The notes beneath the pieces are model-generated. The model did not search any database, was not told the origin of the DNA, and worked only from the letters and a program-made list of their open reading frames with translations. A DNA stretch of 64,000 bases from JAWSVE01 sp050789445 (lineage in GTDB: Bacteria; Pseudomonadota; Gammaproteobacteria; Pseudomonadales; Cellvibrionaceae): contig JAILXR010000001.1 of assembly GCA_050789445.1 (NCBI GenBank), forward strand, positions 3,534,001 through 3,598,000. The letters run 5' to 3'. Each line of letters begins with the position of its first letter. Within the stretch, counting starts at the first letter, position 1. The position numbers were made by a program, and so were the translations under genes. This document shows positions 17,138-26,823 of the stretch, piece after piece.

Positions 17138-19330
17138 TTAATCAATACTCATGACTCCGATAAATGCACTTCTTAAATTATTTCCAAAAGTACTTGTGAA
17201 ATATCCGTCATTAGGAAACGCACTAGATCCTGTCGTTCCACCGACTACCGCTTTATTTTGACCAACAGCAAAGCTACGTCCTCGTTGAGACTCCCCGTTG
17301 GTAACAGGTCCTCCAAGGAGTCCTGAATAAAGTTGGTTAGCTAAGTCTTCAGAAAATATTGATATTGTTGCATATTGGCCAGATCCTTTAGTTGTCGATA
17401 CGTTGTTATTGTTTTGATCTTCTACAGGAATCATGATGGGAAAATCGTTGCTATTCGTTCCTCCTGTGACAAAAATTCTGTCAGTTGGTCCAACAGCTAC
17501 GCCATGTAATTCATCATCACTAGACCCTCCAATATAAGTTCTGGCGATTAATGATTTTAAATCGGGAGAAAAAATGGCTAATGCGCCATCAGAAGCTTGA
17601 TTGAATGTTGAATCAAAACCAGGAACAGATGAGCCACTAAAAAGATCACTTGATGTAGTCATGATCGCAACTATGGGTTCACCCTTGCTGTTGATAGAAA
17701 TTCCTTGGTTGTGTGAAACTTCATCGAATCCTGAACCACCGATATAGGTTCCACTAATGATAGACGTTAAATCCGGATTAAGTCGAATAACAAATCCGTC
17801 GCCATTATTCCATATGCTTGAGTTTGGATCTTGATTAGAGCTTCTCAATGTTGGCTGGTATCCAAGAGCATTGCTTGGAATGAGATCTGAAGAATTCGTT
17901 ACGCCTGCGATATAAATTGATCCGTCAACAGGATTTTGAACAATGCCTGAGGCTGCATAATCGCCACCAGCCCCTGCCACGTAAGTCGACGCAACAAGTG
18001 CTGAGCCATCTAAACTTAAAGCAAATACAAATGCATCTTGACCTGCTTTAGATTGTTGTTGATAGGCGCCATTTGTGGTTGGAAAATCATCGGCAGATGT
18101 TACGCCAGAGACGTAAACTCTTCCTCTTTGTTCGTCTATAAGGATCGAGCCTCGAGGCGATTCCTCTTTGCCTTGCGTACCACCAATTAAGTTTGACCAA
18201 ATTAAATTTTTTCCTTCTGGGTCAAGCTTAGCAACAAAGACATCTAACAATGCATTATTAGCTGGCGTTCCTTTCAGTACATTATTAGGGAAGCTTCCTG
18301 CGGTTGGAAAGTCTGGCGAACCTGTGCTTCCTACTACATATACATTGCCTAAACTATCTGTTCTAACGGCATACAAGGCATCTCTTCTTGAGCCACCAAA
18401 GTAAGTTAGCCAAAGAATTTGTTTGCCGTCTTGACTCAATTTAGCGACAAAGCCTTCTGACTTTTCATAATCATTTGCATTCGATGATTCGTTATTGGTT
18501 GGTTTTGTTTTTTGAAAGACATCTCCAACGGCAAGGTTTTTTGACCCTGTCTGACCTGCAATAAAAATAAAACCCTGACTGTCTATATATGTTCCTTGAA
18601 TTCTATCCAAACCATTACCACCCAAGAGTGCCGTAAAATCAAAACTTGGAGATGGTTGTTCGGGAGCAGGAGGGGCAGGAGGAGGGGGAGTTGAATTGTC
18701 TATTACATTGTAAGCAATTGATTGGGAGTACTCATCTGTACTTGATTGTGCGTCAGTGAATTCGATCCACAGGTTGTAGCTTCCCAAGTTCGAAGGTGTA
18801 AACGTATAAGTAATACTTCGTTGATCACTTATCAAATTTTCCCAACGTCCATTTTGAGAGTCGGAGCGATTATTAATCCAAAAATCGAAACTTGGAGTTC
18901 CGTCAAGAAGTTGAACTTGAACAGAAACTTCTTTGTTGAGTTCTAAGTTTGAACCACTAACTAAGTTACCGTCCTGATATAGCTCCACAGATTTAAAACT
19001 CGGAACTATATATGCATCTGATTCTGATGGTTGTTCGTCATTTTCATCTTCTGAATCTGGAAGTTCGGTGTTTGGTTCGTCACTACTCTCGGTTGAATCA
19101 TTTTCGCTCGAATCCGATTCGGGGGTATCCGATTCAGGAGTATTCGAAGAATTATCTTCAGTGATTGGTTCAAGAGAATCTTGAGTGTCGTCATTAGCAC
19201 TACTTGAATCCTCTATCACATCGGAAACGTTTACGTCCTCAGTAACTGGTTCGTCGTTGCTACTAGTTGAGCCATCTCCGCATCCGTACAACGTAATTAG
19301 TAAGCTCATGCAGACTATAATTTTTTTCAT
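17138..19330 (-). CDS. Lipoprotein with SBBP-type beta-propeller repeats
   Basis: The signal peptide ends at the lipobox LYGC (Cys about residue 17), followed by Gly-Asp. Residues about 20-110 are a very acidic Ser/Thr/Asn/Asp/Glu linker. A beta domain follows (about 112-210, with LYQDGNLVSGSNLELNKEV), then a proline spacer, then about 500 residues of repeats of the type GNVYVVGSTGSPDFPT, FVAKLSQDGKQILWLTYFGG, DAFVFALSLDGS and RIFVTGGTNSNDFP. These are SBBP (Pfam PF06739) propeller repeats, usually extracytoplasmic. Role unknown; surface binding is inference. A GAGGGT ribosome-binding site lies before the ATG, and a strong terminator follows the gene. Confidence 0.82.
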   Translation of the reverse strand: MKKIIVCMSLLITLYGCGDGSTSSNDEPVTEDVNVSDVIEDSSSANDDTQDSLEPITEDNSSNTPESDTPESDSSENDSTESSDEPNTELPDSEDENDEQPSESDAYIVPSFKSVELYQDGNLVSGSNLELNKEVSVQVQLLDGTPSFDFWINNRSDSQNGRWENLISDQRSITYTFTPSNLGSYNLWIEFTDAQSSTDEYSQSIAYNVIDNSTPPPPAPPAPEQPSPSFDFTALLGGNGLDRIQGTYIDSQGFIFIAGQTGSKNLAVGDVFQKTKPTNNESSNANDYEKSEGFVAKLSQDGKQILWLTYFGGSRRDALYAVRTDSLGNVYVVGSTGSPDFPTAGSFPNNVLKGTPANNALLDVFVAKLDPEGKNLIWSNLIGGTQGKEESPRGSILIDEQRGRVYVSGVTSADDFPTTNGAYQQQSKAGQDAFVFALSLDGSALVASTYVAGAGGDYAASGIVQNPVDGSIYIAGVTNSSDLIPSNALGYQPTLRSSNQDPNSSIWNNGDGFVIRLNPDLTSIISGTYIGGSGFDEVSHNQGISINSKGEPIVAIMTTSSDLFSGSSVPGFDSTFNQASDGALAIFSPDLKSLIARTYIGGSSDDELHGVAVGPTDRIFVTGGTNSNDFPIMIPVEDQNNNNVSTTKGSGQYATISIFSEDLANQLYSGLLGGPVTNGESQRGRSFAVGQNKAVVGGTTGSSAFPNDGYFTSTFGNNLRSAFIGVMSID

Positions 19331-19753
19331 GCTACCCTCGAAATAAAAATGCCATGGTTGGCGCCTGTTATTGACGTGACGCTATACCGATTAGAAAGTG
19401 TGAAATTACCAGATTTATTTTTAAATATTATGTTGCCCAATAAAGGCAGCAGCTTTTATCAATTCATGATAATAAGTTGCTGTGCATTCTTAAAATGAAT
19501 TGAAAGGTATCCTAGCATTTCAGTTGTTTCTGTTTTGAGACCATGTCGACGGTTTAAGCAATCATGTAGGTTAAATTATTGATATGACTAACTAAGAAGT
19601 TTTGGGAAGGTGATAGTATCTAATGATTTTTTATTTTTTTAGAGAAAATATTAACATTTGATATTGAAAAAATATAAATACAGCAAAAAAACTTTCTTGG
19701 TTTGAATACCAAAAAAATCGTACTATTGTTTCACTCATTCAAATCTATCCTGA
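19331..19753. other. AT-rich intergenic region upstream of the SBBP lipoprotein gene
   Basis: About 420 bases with the probable promoter of the minus-strand SBBP gene. No coding frame or RNA gene seen. Confidence 0.4.
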
Positions 19754-19990
19754 TTTAATGACTTACGTCTAAATTAATGAAGACGTAAGTCATCGAGGAC
19801 AAATAAATAATTTTCGTTACTTGTCGAATAGGCTGGGTATTCAATTGGCGTTTTTGGTTAGAGTGTTCTTACGATATCTTTGATCAATTTTCTTCCCTGT
19901 TTTTATATTCACGATATGCGCTTCGCCTGTTGCTGTATTGAGGATATATAAATTCCAAGTGGAATCAACGTTAACAGCCGTTACTAGCTG
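19754..19990 (-). pseudogene. Two-part fragment of the NHL-propeller gene at 23709-25481
   Basis: Bases 19754-19885 match 24314-24445 of the downstream propeller gene, with long shared runs such as CGAGGACAAATAAATAATTT. Bases about 19893-19990 match about 24711-24808 (shared TATAAATTCCA and GTGGAATCAA-like runs). The 265 or so bases between these parts in the parent are deleted. Orientation is the same as in the parent. The fragment runs into the 3' end of the G8 lipoprotein gene and covers its stop codon. Confidence 0.8.
19758..19793. repeat. Perfect 13-bp palindrome inside the propeller fragment
   Basis: ATGACTTACGTCT (19758-19770) and AGACGTAAGTCAT (19781-19793) are perfect inverted repeats around a ten-base loop. 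The parent gene has the left arm but not the right: the corresponding right arm differs at about six positions, all of which changed towards complementarity. Confidence 0.85.
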
Positions 19991-22652
19991 GGCTTGAGCT
20001 CAACATTTCCAAGAGAGTAATTTTTTGATTCTGGCGATTTTCTATTTTCAACCATACTTTCGACCCGTCGTAGTAATAGCTATCTAATCCACTGCTATTG
20101 TTTAAAGCACTCATAGTGGCAACAGGCTGTAAACAGCCGGTATTAAAAAACTTGGTACGTAGAGTAACGGTATTTCCCCAAGGTATTCCTAAAATATTAC
20201 TTTGTCCCGCGGTCATATTGCTTAGGTTTAACAGTAAAGAGTTAATCGGTACACCAGTCCAAATAACTTCATAGGATTTTCCAAAAATAAATGCAGTGGC
20301 TGTATCCCAAGATTGTTCACCTTGATAAGTTACTCCGTTATCGATTCGGCGTACATTAAAAAGAGCGGAGTCGGCATTTGTGTTGTTAAATTGCTGAAAA
20401 ATAACTTCATTATATTGTTCGTCACATAGGTAACCATTAATGATTGATAGATAGTCGATGCAATTGTTGGTTAACACAAAAGAGTAAGGCCCCACTAAAG
20501 ATTGCCCTGCTGCAGCTCTAGAGCCGACTAGTGGCTCGGACCAACTACCGTCTACATCTTTATGGACAGGCGTTAGATCACCGTGTGCGGGATCGGTAAA
20601 CGGTCCGTTGTACCATAATGGATTTGAATTTATCAGTTGAGCATTTACTAGAACATCAGTTCTAATTACGGCATTTTGATCGTCAGAATTAATTTGCACT
20701 GCAACGCCCAAATGAGGCCCTTCATGTTGGTAATTCTCGAATATGGTGTCCTCGGCGTAAATTCGGCCATCGTAAATGTCTAGGCCAAAAATTGATCGTG
20801 TATTAGGTGCAGAATTTGCCGTGCGTCCAATCATAATACCTCCCTCAAATTTGGCTTTTTCGTCATTAGGTGCCAAAGTGGTACTCCCATTATTGCCTGA
20901 AAAAGCTTTTATGTTGTCAGCAAGAATTGATTCGATAAATACACCTCGGCTACTATTCCAAATCCCGTGTCCCAAATGTTTATAGGCTTTTGTTCCTGTA
21001 AATATCGGGCGAATATGTGGCGAATTAGAATCACCTGGTACAACCTTAGGAAAATGTTTTTTACAGTTGAACGATTCAGGCCCAATTCCAGTATCAGGAC
21101 AACCTTGTAAGTTAAGGCCGTCTCCTTCATTCGAATGAGCAACATTATTCTCAAATAGCTTTACATTGGTTTCGTTAGGGATGTCAGGCTGACCTGCACT
21201 CATGCCAAAAGGCGCTGTTGGCAACACATACCAAAAGCCGTGTCCGCGAACATAGGCCGCAACATTATTTCGAAATTCATTGTCTGGATTCGTTATCCAA
21301 AATCCTGAGGCAATGCTATCGTCAAAAGGCACTAATTTATTTGTTGTTGAAGTGGGTTGAACATCCACCACGATATTGTCATAAAAGCGATTTCCAGTTT
21401 CCCCAGCTTCTTCTAAAAACATCGCATGGCCAATAATGTTGTAACACACATTATTTGAAATCAGTACGTTGTCCGTTCCGTGTAAGGTGACACATCGATT
21501 GAAGGAGTTATGTATGGAGCTACCATTCACATAGTTACCACTGGCGTCATTTGCCATATGCCAATGCACAGGATAGCGAGCTAAAATACCAGATTGCCCC
21601 ATACGCAGAAATTCGACATGATCAATTTCAGCTAATCCATTTTGCATAACCATCATGTGGCCACCATAGCCACCCTGAGTATTAGTATCACCACGCACTA
21701 CAATGTTGCGGGAAATATTTGCCACTTCAGCACGCTGATCAATACTGTAATTGGAGTAAGTTTGTAGCGCTCCCCACTTTTGAGTTAGCACCGGTTGGTT
21801 TAAACCGATGGTATTACCATTGATAGAAGTTATAGTGAAGCGCTCTGGCTGGTCAACATTGTAAAAATCCGTTGGCGTAATTATGATTTCATCGCCTACT
21901 TGCCAGCCGTTGTTATCAAGCACGGTGATTTGTTGATCACCAGAGTTAACAGTTGCACTTAATTGAGTCCAAGCTGTTAAATCATTCCCATCCATTTTTA
22001 AATATCCGCCAGACATTACCGCTAGTAGCTTGCTGCCCATTGACTGATTAGAGGCGGGGTCTGTTGAAAATCCAGTTAATTCGATAATAGCTTTAAATGC
22101 TGTTTCTATTCTCAGTGATCCTGAAACATAAACTTCTTTTGCCGTTAGCTGAATATCTTTGTTATTAGCAAAGACTAAATCTCCGTCAATGTTGAGTACA
22201 CCAAGAGATGCGCTTGTTTGATCAAGCAATACTGATATGCCGAAAGGAATAGTGACATCGTCACCATCTTTTGGGACAGTTCCGCCCCAAGTAACAGGAT
22301 CAGACCAATTTTTTAGGGTCCCAGCAGGTGGAGTAACTGGCGGGGTAACTGGTGGAGTAACTGGCGGGGTAACTGGTGGAGTAACTGGTGGAGTAACTGG
22401 TGGAGTAACTGGCGGAGTAACCGGTGAAGTAGCTGGTGGAGTAACTGGCGGAGTAACCGGTGAAGTAGCTGGTGGAGTAACCGGTGGAGCAACTGGCGGA
22501 GTAACCGGTGAAGTAGCAGGTGAAGTGCTGGTAAGTGGTGCAGGCGTTGTTGATGAGGGAGCAGCATCGATGTCTTTTATTGAGCTGCTCTTATCACCAC
22601 AGGCGCTCAATAAAATACAAATAACAAAAAAACACCAAGTAGTACACTTCAT
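19971..22652 (-). CDS. Lipoprotein with G8 domain and right-handed beta-helix (CEMIP/TMEM2-like)
   Basis: The signal peptide ends at the lipobox LLSAC (Cys about residue 18). A spacer made of four-residue VTPP/ATSP units follows. Then comes a G8 domain (about residues 115-200, starting NWSDPVTWGGTVP and including DDVTIPFGISVLLD and LNIDGDLVF). Downstream is a long parallel beta-helix region, with MRMGQSGILARYPVHWHM-like text, NNVCYNIIGHAMFLEEAG and FRNNVAAYVRGHGFWYV. The RYPVHWHM motif and domain order are those of the CEMIP/TMEM2 group, which act on hyaluronan in animals; bacterial members are mostly uncharacterised, so a polysaccharide substrate is inference. AGGAGAT precedes the ATG. The last codons and stop lie in the propeller-gene fragment. 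Confidence 0.8.
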   Translation of the reverse strand: MKCTTWCFFVICILLSACGDKSSSIKDIDAAPSSTTPAPLTSTSPATSPVTPPVAPPVTPPATSPVTPPVTPPATSPVTPPVTPPVTPPVTPPVTPPVTPPVTPPVTPPAGTLKNWSDPVTWGGTVPKDGDDVTIPFGISVLLDQTSASLGVLNIDGDLVFANNKDIQLTAKEVYVSGSLRIETAFKAIIELTGFSTDPASNQSMGSKLLAVMSGGYLKMDGNDLTAWTQLSATVNSGDQQITVLDNNGWQVGDEIIITPTDFYNVDQPERFTITSINGNTIGLNQPVLTQKWGALQTYSNYSIDQRAEVANISRNIVVRGDTNTQGGYGGHMMVMQNGLAEIDHVEFLRMGQSGILARYPVHWHMANDASGNYVNGSSIHNSFNRCVTLHGTDNVLISNNVCYNIIGHAMFLEEAGETGNRFYDNIVVDVQPTSTTNKLVPFDDSIASGFWITNPDNEFRNNVAAYVRGHGFWYVLPTAPFGMSAGQPDIPNETNVKLFENNVAHSNEGDGLNLQGCPDTGIGPESFNCKKHFPKVVPGDSNSPHIRPIFTGTKAYKHLGHGIWNSSRGVFIESILADNIKAFSGNNGSTTLAPNDEKAKFEGGIMIGRTANSAPNTRSIFGLDIYDGRIYAEDTIFENYQHEGPHLGVAVQINSDDQNAVIRTDVLVNAQLINSNPLWYNGPFTDPAHGDLTPVHKDVDGSWSEPLVGSRAAAGQSLVGPYSFVLTNNCIDYLSIINGYLCDEQYNEVIFQQFNNTNADSALFNVRRIDNGVTYQGEQSWDTATAFIFGKSYEVIWTGVPINSLLLNLSNMTAGQSNILGIPWGNTVTLRTKFFNTGCLQPVATMSALNNSSGLDSYYYDGSKVWLKIENRQNQKITLLEMLSSSPASNGC
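22326..22529 (-). repeat. Seventeen 12-bp units encoding a VTPP/ATSP spacer
   Basis: The coding strand repeats a 12-base unit 17 times: 13 VTPP, one VAPP and three ATSP by reading the protein. Near-identical bases between units make slippage-driven length change likely. It separates the lipid anchor from the G8 domain. Confidence 0.9.
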
Positions 22653-23708
22653 TTCTATCTCCTAAATAAACAACTTAACGGTGACCAATGATGGAATCGC
22701 TGCATGATCACATAGGCTTAATGTTGGGTAAATAAATTCATTTAAATTTTATGCTATATCGGATGTAGGGTTTTGTTTATGGGACAAATGTCTCAAGTAC
22801 AGCTAGTTAGATGAACTAAAAAAATGTGTTGATTGTGTTAAATTATTTTTAATTGAAAACAAATATGATACGCGGTCATCTTATTAGTACTTAAACTGTT
22901 TTTCGGATACGTATTAAAAATAAACTAAGACAAAAAGTGGTAAGTTTAAAGTTTTTTTATGCATAATTTTTTAAGTTAAAAAATATTTTTCACGTACCCA
23001 TCAACCAACAGCAGCGAAGAGGATGCAAAAGCACGGACAGCCTAAAAAAATATTACCAAAAGATAATTCGTCTTTGTTTTTGGGGCGCGTCACTGCACAG
23101 CGTGGTATGAGATAATTTATATTGGATAATTGAATCAAAACGTTGGATAGATGTAGTTTGATAAACTGACTAGCCGGTTCGTGAAATGAATGATTTGTCC
23201 TACAGAAATTTTATTGGTGCGTTGAGTCAACTGAGATTTATTAGTACGATTTTTTGGGGGGGTGTATAAGAATTTTAGATTCGACTGTATTGATAATGAT
23301 ACTGCTAGTAATTACGAATCATTATGCAGCCTTCATGAATAGATACAGGATTTAAATATGATATTAAATAAAAACATAGAATGTTTTGGTGGAATGTAAT
23401 TTTCAATATTTAAATTTAAAGAGAAAGTTCTGAAGGAAATTTGATTGGACTAACTAAAAAATGAAAGCCGAATTTCTCTTGCGATAATTTTTTTTGGTTT
23501 GATGTATCAATTGCATATATGTCGATGTGGTTGTCTCTACATGTTGATAATAGCCTGCAAATATTGTCAGTAGTAGTTAGCCAATATGCTGCATTGGAGA
23601 GACTGGAACTTATTCAAAAAGACTCAGTTTACATGGCGTTTGAGGCAAAAAAATAACTAAGTACGCTTTATAATTGATTCTTAAGACGTGTTACCTTTGG
23701 ATCAGCTA
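22653..23708. other. About 1 kb without a recognisable gene
   Basis: Very AT-rich. Contains the promoter region of the minus-strand G8 gene and a seven-G run near 23257. Only tiny frames occur (for example 23519-23656, 45 codons, without a ribosome-binding site). No gene is supported. Confidence 0.5.
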
Positions 23709-25481
23709 CTAAGGTTTAGGTGAAATCCTAAGAATGCTATTGTCTCCATCGGCGATGACGTAAATATTTCCCGATTCACTGACGCTAATTCCGCTGGTTT
23801 TCAAGTTAGCTCCTTTTCCTAATCGTCCCACATTTATACCGCTTGCGATTTCTTTTGGTTCTCCAGTAATTGGATCAATTAATAAAACGCTCCCGGGCGA
23901 GCCTGTCATCACAACGATATTCCCTTGTGGTGTTATGTCGAGCCCTTGTGGCTGGTCCAGATTGTTAATGACTTCGCGAAATTCTCCTGATATTAAATCG
24001 ACCTCGATGATTGATTGAGTTTCACGCTGAACAACATAAATTTTATTGTGGTGAACTTTGCTTATTGCTGTTGCGCCTTGCAGTTTGTCGGTAATTAATT
24101 GGCCTATGTTCAAAGGATTATTTTCTAAATAGCTTTGAGAGTCATGTTTATCACTGGAGCTAACAACATCTAAAGGAGACGTTGGTAAGGGGTTCGATAA
24201 GGTTAAACTTGTGCCGCCGTCATGCAACATCAACAGACGATTATCGTTGAGTGCGGTCATGGCTTGAATGCCAACAATTCCGTACCATTGTTTCACTAAT
24301 TCAAATTTATCTTTATCTAATGACTTGCGTCTAAATTGATGAAGGCCTCCGTCACCGAGGACAAATAAATAATTTTCGTTACTTGTTGAATATGTTGGGT
24401 ATTCAATTGGTGTATCTGCTTTGTGTGCTCTTAGAATATCTTTGATTTCTCCGCTTTTACCATCAATGATGCGCAGCGCAAATACATCGCTGAGATAAAT
24501 AGTATCTTTGGTCAATTCTTTTTCAGAAAAAACATTAATCGCCAGTGAGCAAGACAGTCCACCGGGGATAATGGTGGTGATCTCTTTGTTTATTGGATTA
24601 ATTTTTTGGATAGAGTTGTCCGCCATGTTAGATACATAAATTTGATCATTTGAATCTATAGCAAGATTATCGAGAGACGTTTTTAACGTAACAAATAATT
24701 TTTTATCACCCGTTTTTATGTCAACGGTAAAGACTTCGCCAGTGGCGGTATCGAGTACGTATAAATTCCAGTTGGAATCAAAGTTTGCAGCTGCTGGCGT
24801 GTGAAATCCGTCGACAACTGTTTGCATTTCCCCCGTGTCGGGATTAATTTTCACGATTTTCTTCTTGAACCAGAGTGGCCCGTAAATCATTCCGTCTGGG
24901 CCAATATCAAAGCCATTTAATCCGCCCATATCTTTCATGATATTACGTGGCGGTTTTTCTCCATCTGGGTCAAGCTCCCATAAACCATCACCACCAAAAA
25001 CTTGCGCGACGAATAACCGCTTATCTTTTTCGTTATGGGCTATTGAGTTTACGCTGACGATATCTTTCGCTAAATCAAACACTTCGCCGTTAGGTTTTTT
25101 TGCGCGAACGGCGTTTTGACTAATGGATGTCCACACCATTGTACCGTCGGGTAAAAACTCGATGTCATCTGCATTCCCTTTGGGGGGAGCAACAATAGTC
25201 TCTGCTTTACCAGTTGCTATATTGATTTTGTAAACGCGCTCACCCACAACACTACCGGCATATAAATTATCGTTGGCATCAACACCTAGGCCATGGACGC
25301 CACAAAACTCTGAGCCTTTTACAATTTCTGTTGTTACATATTCAATTGCTTTATGTGTAGTATCTTTCTCTTTTGTTTGTTGTTCTGTATTGCCTTTATC
25401 TGAGCAGGCAGTTATGAAAGAAGCTGTTAGGAATAAAGCAATAAATGGGTGACGAATAGGTTTTTTCATAACAGAGAACAT
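23709..25481 (-). CDS. Lipoprotein with NHL/SMP-30-like beta-propeller
   Basis: The signal peptide ends at the lipobox ITAC (Cys about residue 26). The remaining 560 residues are propeller blades of the NHL/SMP-30 kind, for example GLGVDANDNLYAGSVVGERV, KINPDTGEMQTVVDGF, NLAIDSNDQIYVSNMADNSI and GLDITPQGNIVVMTGSPGSV. They appear to form two propellers, about residues 50-310 and 320-590. No catalytic residues can be named. AAGGGG lies six bases before the ATG at 25481, so that ATG is preferred to the one at 25469. Two pieces of this gene are found again at 19754-19990. Confidence 0.78.
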   Translation of the reverse strand: MFSVMKKPIRHPFIALFLTASFITACSDKGNTEQQTKEKDTTHKAIEYVTTEIVKGSEFCGVHGLGVDANDNLYAGSVVGERVYKINIATGKAETIVAPPKGNADDIEFLPDGTMVWTSISQNAVRAKKPNGEVFDLAKDIVSVNSIAHNEKDKRLFVAQVFGGDGLWELDPDGEKPPRNIMKDMGGLNGFDIGPDGMIYGPLWFKKKIVKINPDTGEMQTVVDGFHTPAAANFDSNWNLYVLDTATGEVFTVDIKTGDKKLFVTLKTSLDNLAIDSNDQIYVSNMADNSIQKINPINKEITTIIPGGLSCSLAINVFSEKELTKDTIYLSDVFALRIIDGKSGEIKDILRAHKADTPIEYPTYSTSNENYLFVLGDGGLHQFRRKSLDKDKFELVKQWYGIVGIQAMTALNDNRLLMLHDGGTSLTLSNPLPTSPLDVVSSSDKHDSQSYLENNPLNIGQLITDKLQGATAISKVHHNKIYVVQRETQSIIEVDLISGEFREVINNLDQPQGLDITPQGNIVVMTGSPGSVLLIDPITGEPKEIASGINVGRLGKGANLKTSGISVSESGNIYVIADGDNSILRISPKP

Positions 25482-25671
25482 GTTGGCCCCTTGAGATCAA
25501 TATGAGATTTAATTGGACATTTATCGTTAGTGAGAAATAACGATAGTTAATTATTTTTATAGGTTGGTATTAGAGTTGTCTTTGATCTGCGGTAACAGTA
25601 AACGGATATGCTGAGCGAGTAAAGCCAGAAAAAAAGAAAGGAGTTAAATGATTATTAGAAAAACTTAAGGT

Positions 25672-26823
25672 TTATTGGCAGTTTGTTTTTAAGAAACCGT
25701 ATATCCGGCCGAGAAATGTATCACCATTGGAATTCGCGATTGGAAGTTGCCGGTATTTTTTTAACCCTTGTCGCTTAGCTTCGTTTCGACGTTTTTTTGA
25801 TTTTCTAATATTGGAGGGAGTTGAGTTAGTAATAATGTCGGAGATGGGAAAGTCTGGATTGGTAAAGCTGTCCGTGATTTTTTTTGCAGTGGCGTTATTT
25901 TTTTCTGACTCTTCAGGTTTGGGTGTTGAGGGCATCTCGTTCACGGCATCAACAATAATTAATCCTTTCAGTGAATTTGGTATTGATGCGCCGGTATTTC
26001 CTGATTCTTGTAGGTAATGACCGGCACGGAAACCACCTAGTCCCTGGCCGTACAACACAATGGCATCGCTGCCATTTTGTTTGATGTGATCGATGGCTGC
26101 AATAATTCGGTCTTGTGTTTGGCTTTCAATTTCTGATGGGTCTTTAGTGTCGCTTGGCGATTTTTTTTCTTCGGGAATAAAGCTGCCGTCAGAAATTTTA
26201 TTTTCAGTATCATCAAAAATTTCTTTGTCTTCGTTTTCGCTGGCGATGGGTTTTTCTGCATCGCTATCTTTTTTTTCTGCTTCTGTGTTTTCACCGCTTT
26301 TTTTTGCGATAGTAGTGGTGTGTTTTGCTAGCTCTTCTTTTGTGGGGAGGGGCGGTGGGTCTGGCCGAACTTGATCGGGCAGGGCAATGGCTAAAGTGGC
26401 CCAACCTTTTCCGGGTAAATAATTTTGCAAGTTGAGAATTGATCCGGGCCAGAGTGGATGTTCACCTTCAGCATGTAATATCAGAACTGTTCCGAATGTT
26501 TTTGCGCTAGCAGCGGGAGTATGAACCCCTAGAAATTCTACGTCAGCGGCTTTCAACCAAATGGCTGTTGAGCCTTCGCCGGTCAGTCCTGAGGTTTTGT
26601 TCTTAATGGAATTGGCTAGATCATCTTGGTTGGCTCGAGCTCGCTCAGACCTAGATTTGAGAGGTCTTACCAAGGGCGGTGCTTTTACCTTTGAATCTGC
26701 ATCATCGGCTGGTTTTTCTGCTGGATCATCGGCCGCAAGAGCAATTTGGCTTTGTATTTGGCAGGCTAGGCCAAAACAGAGGAGTAGTGCGGCCCAGAGT
26801 TTATTTACATGTTCTTTATTCAT
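25672..26823 (-). CDS. DUF3530 family protein (alpha/beta-hydrolase-like, exported)
   Basis: The signal peptide (residues about 1-31, ending IALAA) leads to a charged linker. Then comes the DUF3530 core with GVHTPAASAKTFGTVLILHAEGEHPLWPGSI (strand, turn and oxyanion-like His region), NLQNYLPGKGWATLAIALPD, a long acidic insert (about residues 165-240, Asp/Glu/Lys rich), and DAIVLYGQGLGGFRAGHYL. The place of the nucleophile elbow reads GQGLG: the serine of GxSxG is replaced by glycine, which I recall as usual in this family, so ordinary hydrolase activity is doubtful. It is divergent from rpe. No strong ribosome-binding site is visible. Confidence 0.7.
   Translation of the reverse strand: MNKEHVNKLWAALLLCFGLACQIQSQIALAADDPAEKPADDADSKVKAPPLVRPLKSRSERARANQDDLANSIKNKTSGLTGEGSTAIWLKAADVEFLGVHTPAASAKTFGTVLILHAEGEHPLWPGSILNLQNYLPGKGWATLAIALPDQVRPDPPPLPTKEELAKHTTTIAKKSGENTEAEKKDSDAEKPIASENEDKEIFDDTENKISDGSFIPEEKKSPSDTKDPSEIESQTQDRIIAAIDHIKQNGSDAIVLYGQGLGGFRAGHYLQESGNTGASIPNSLKGLIIVDAVNEMPSTPKPEESEKNNATAKKITDSFTNPDFPISDIITNSTPSNIRKSKKRRNEAKRQGLKKYRQLPIANSNGDTFLGRIYGFLKTNCQ

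Noticed and set aside
22326..22529. Regular repeats considered as a CRISPR array
   Set aside because: Units are contiguous 12-bp coding repeats without spacers and no cas genes are present.
22237..22665. Plus-strand frame antisense to the VTPP repeat, giving a Gly/Val repeat protein
   Set aside because: It is a shadow of the 12-bp repeat in the G8 gene and has no start signal.
23519..23656. 45-codon plus-strand frame
   Set aside because: Lacks a ribosome-binding site and has no recognisable motif.
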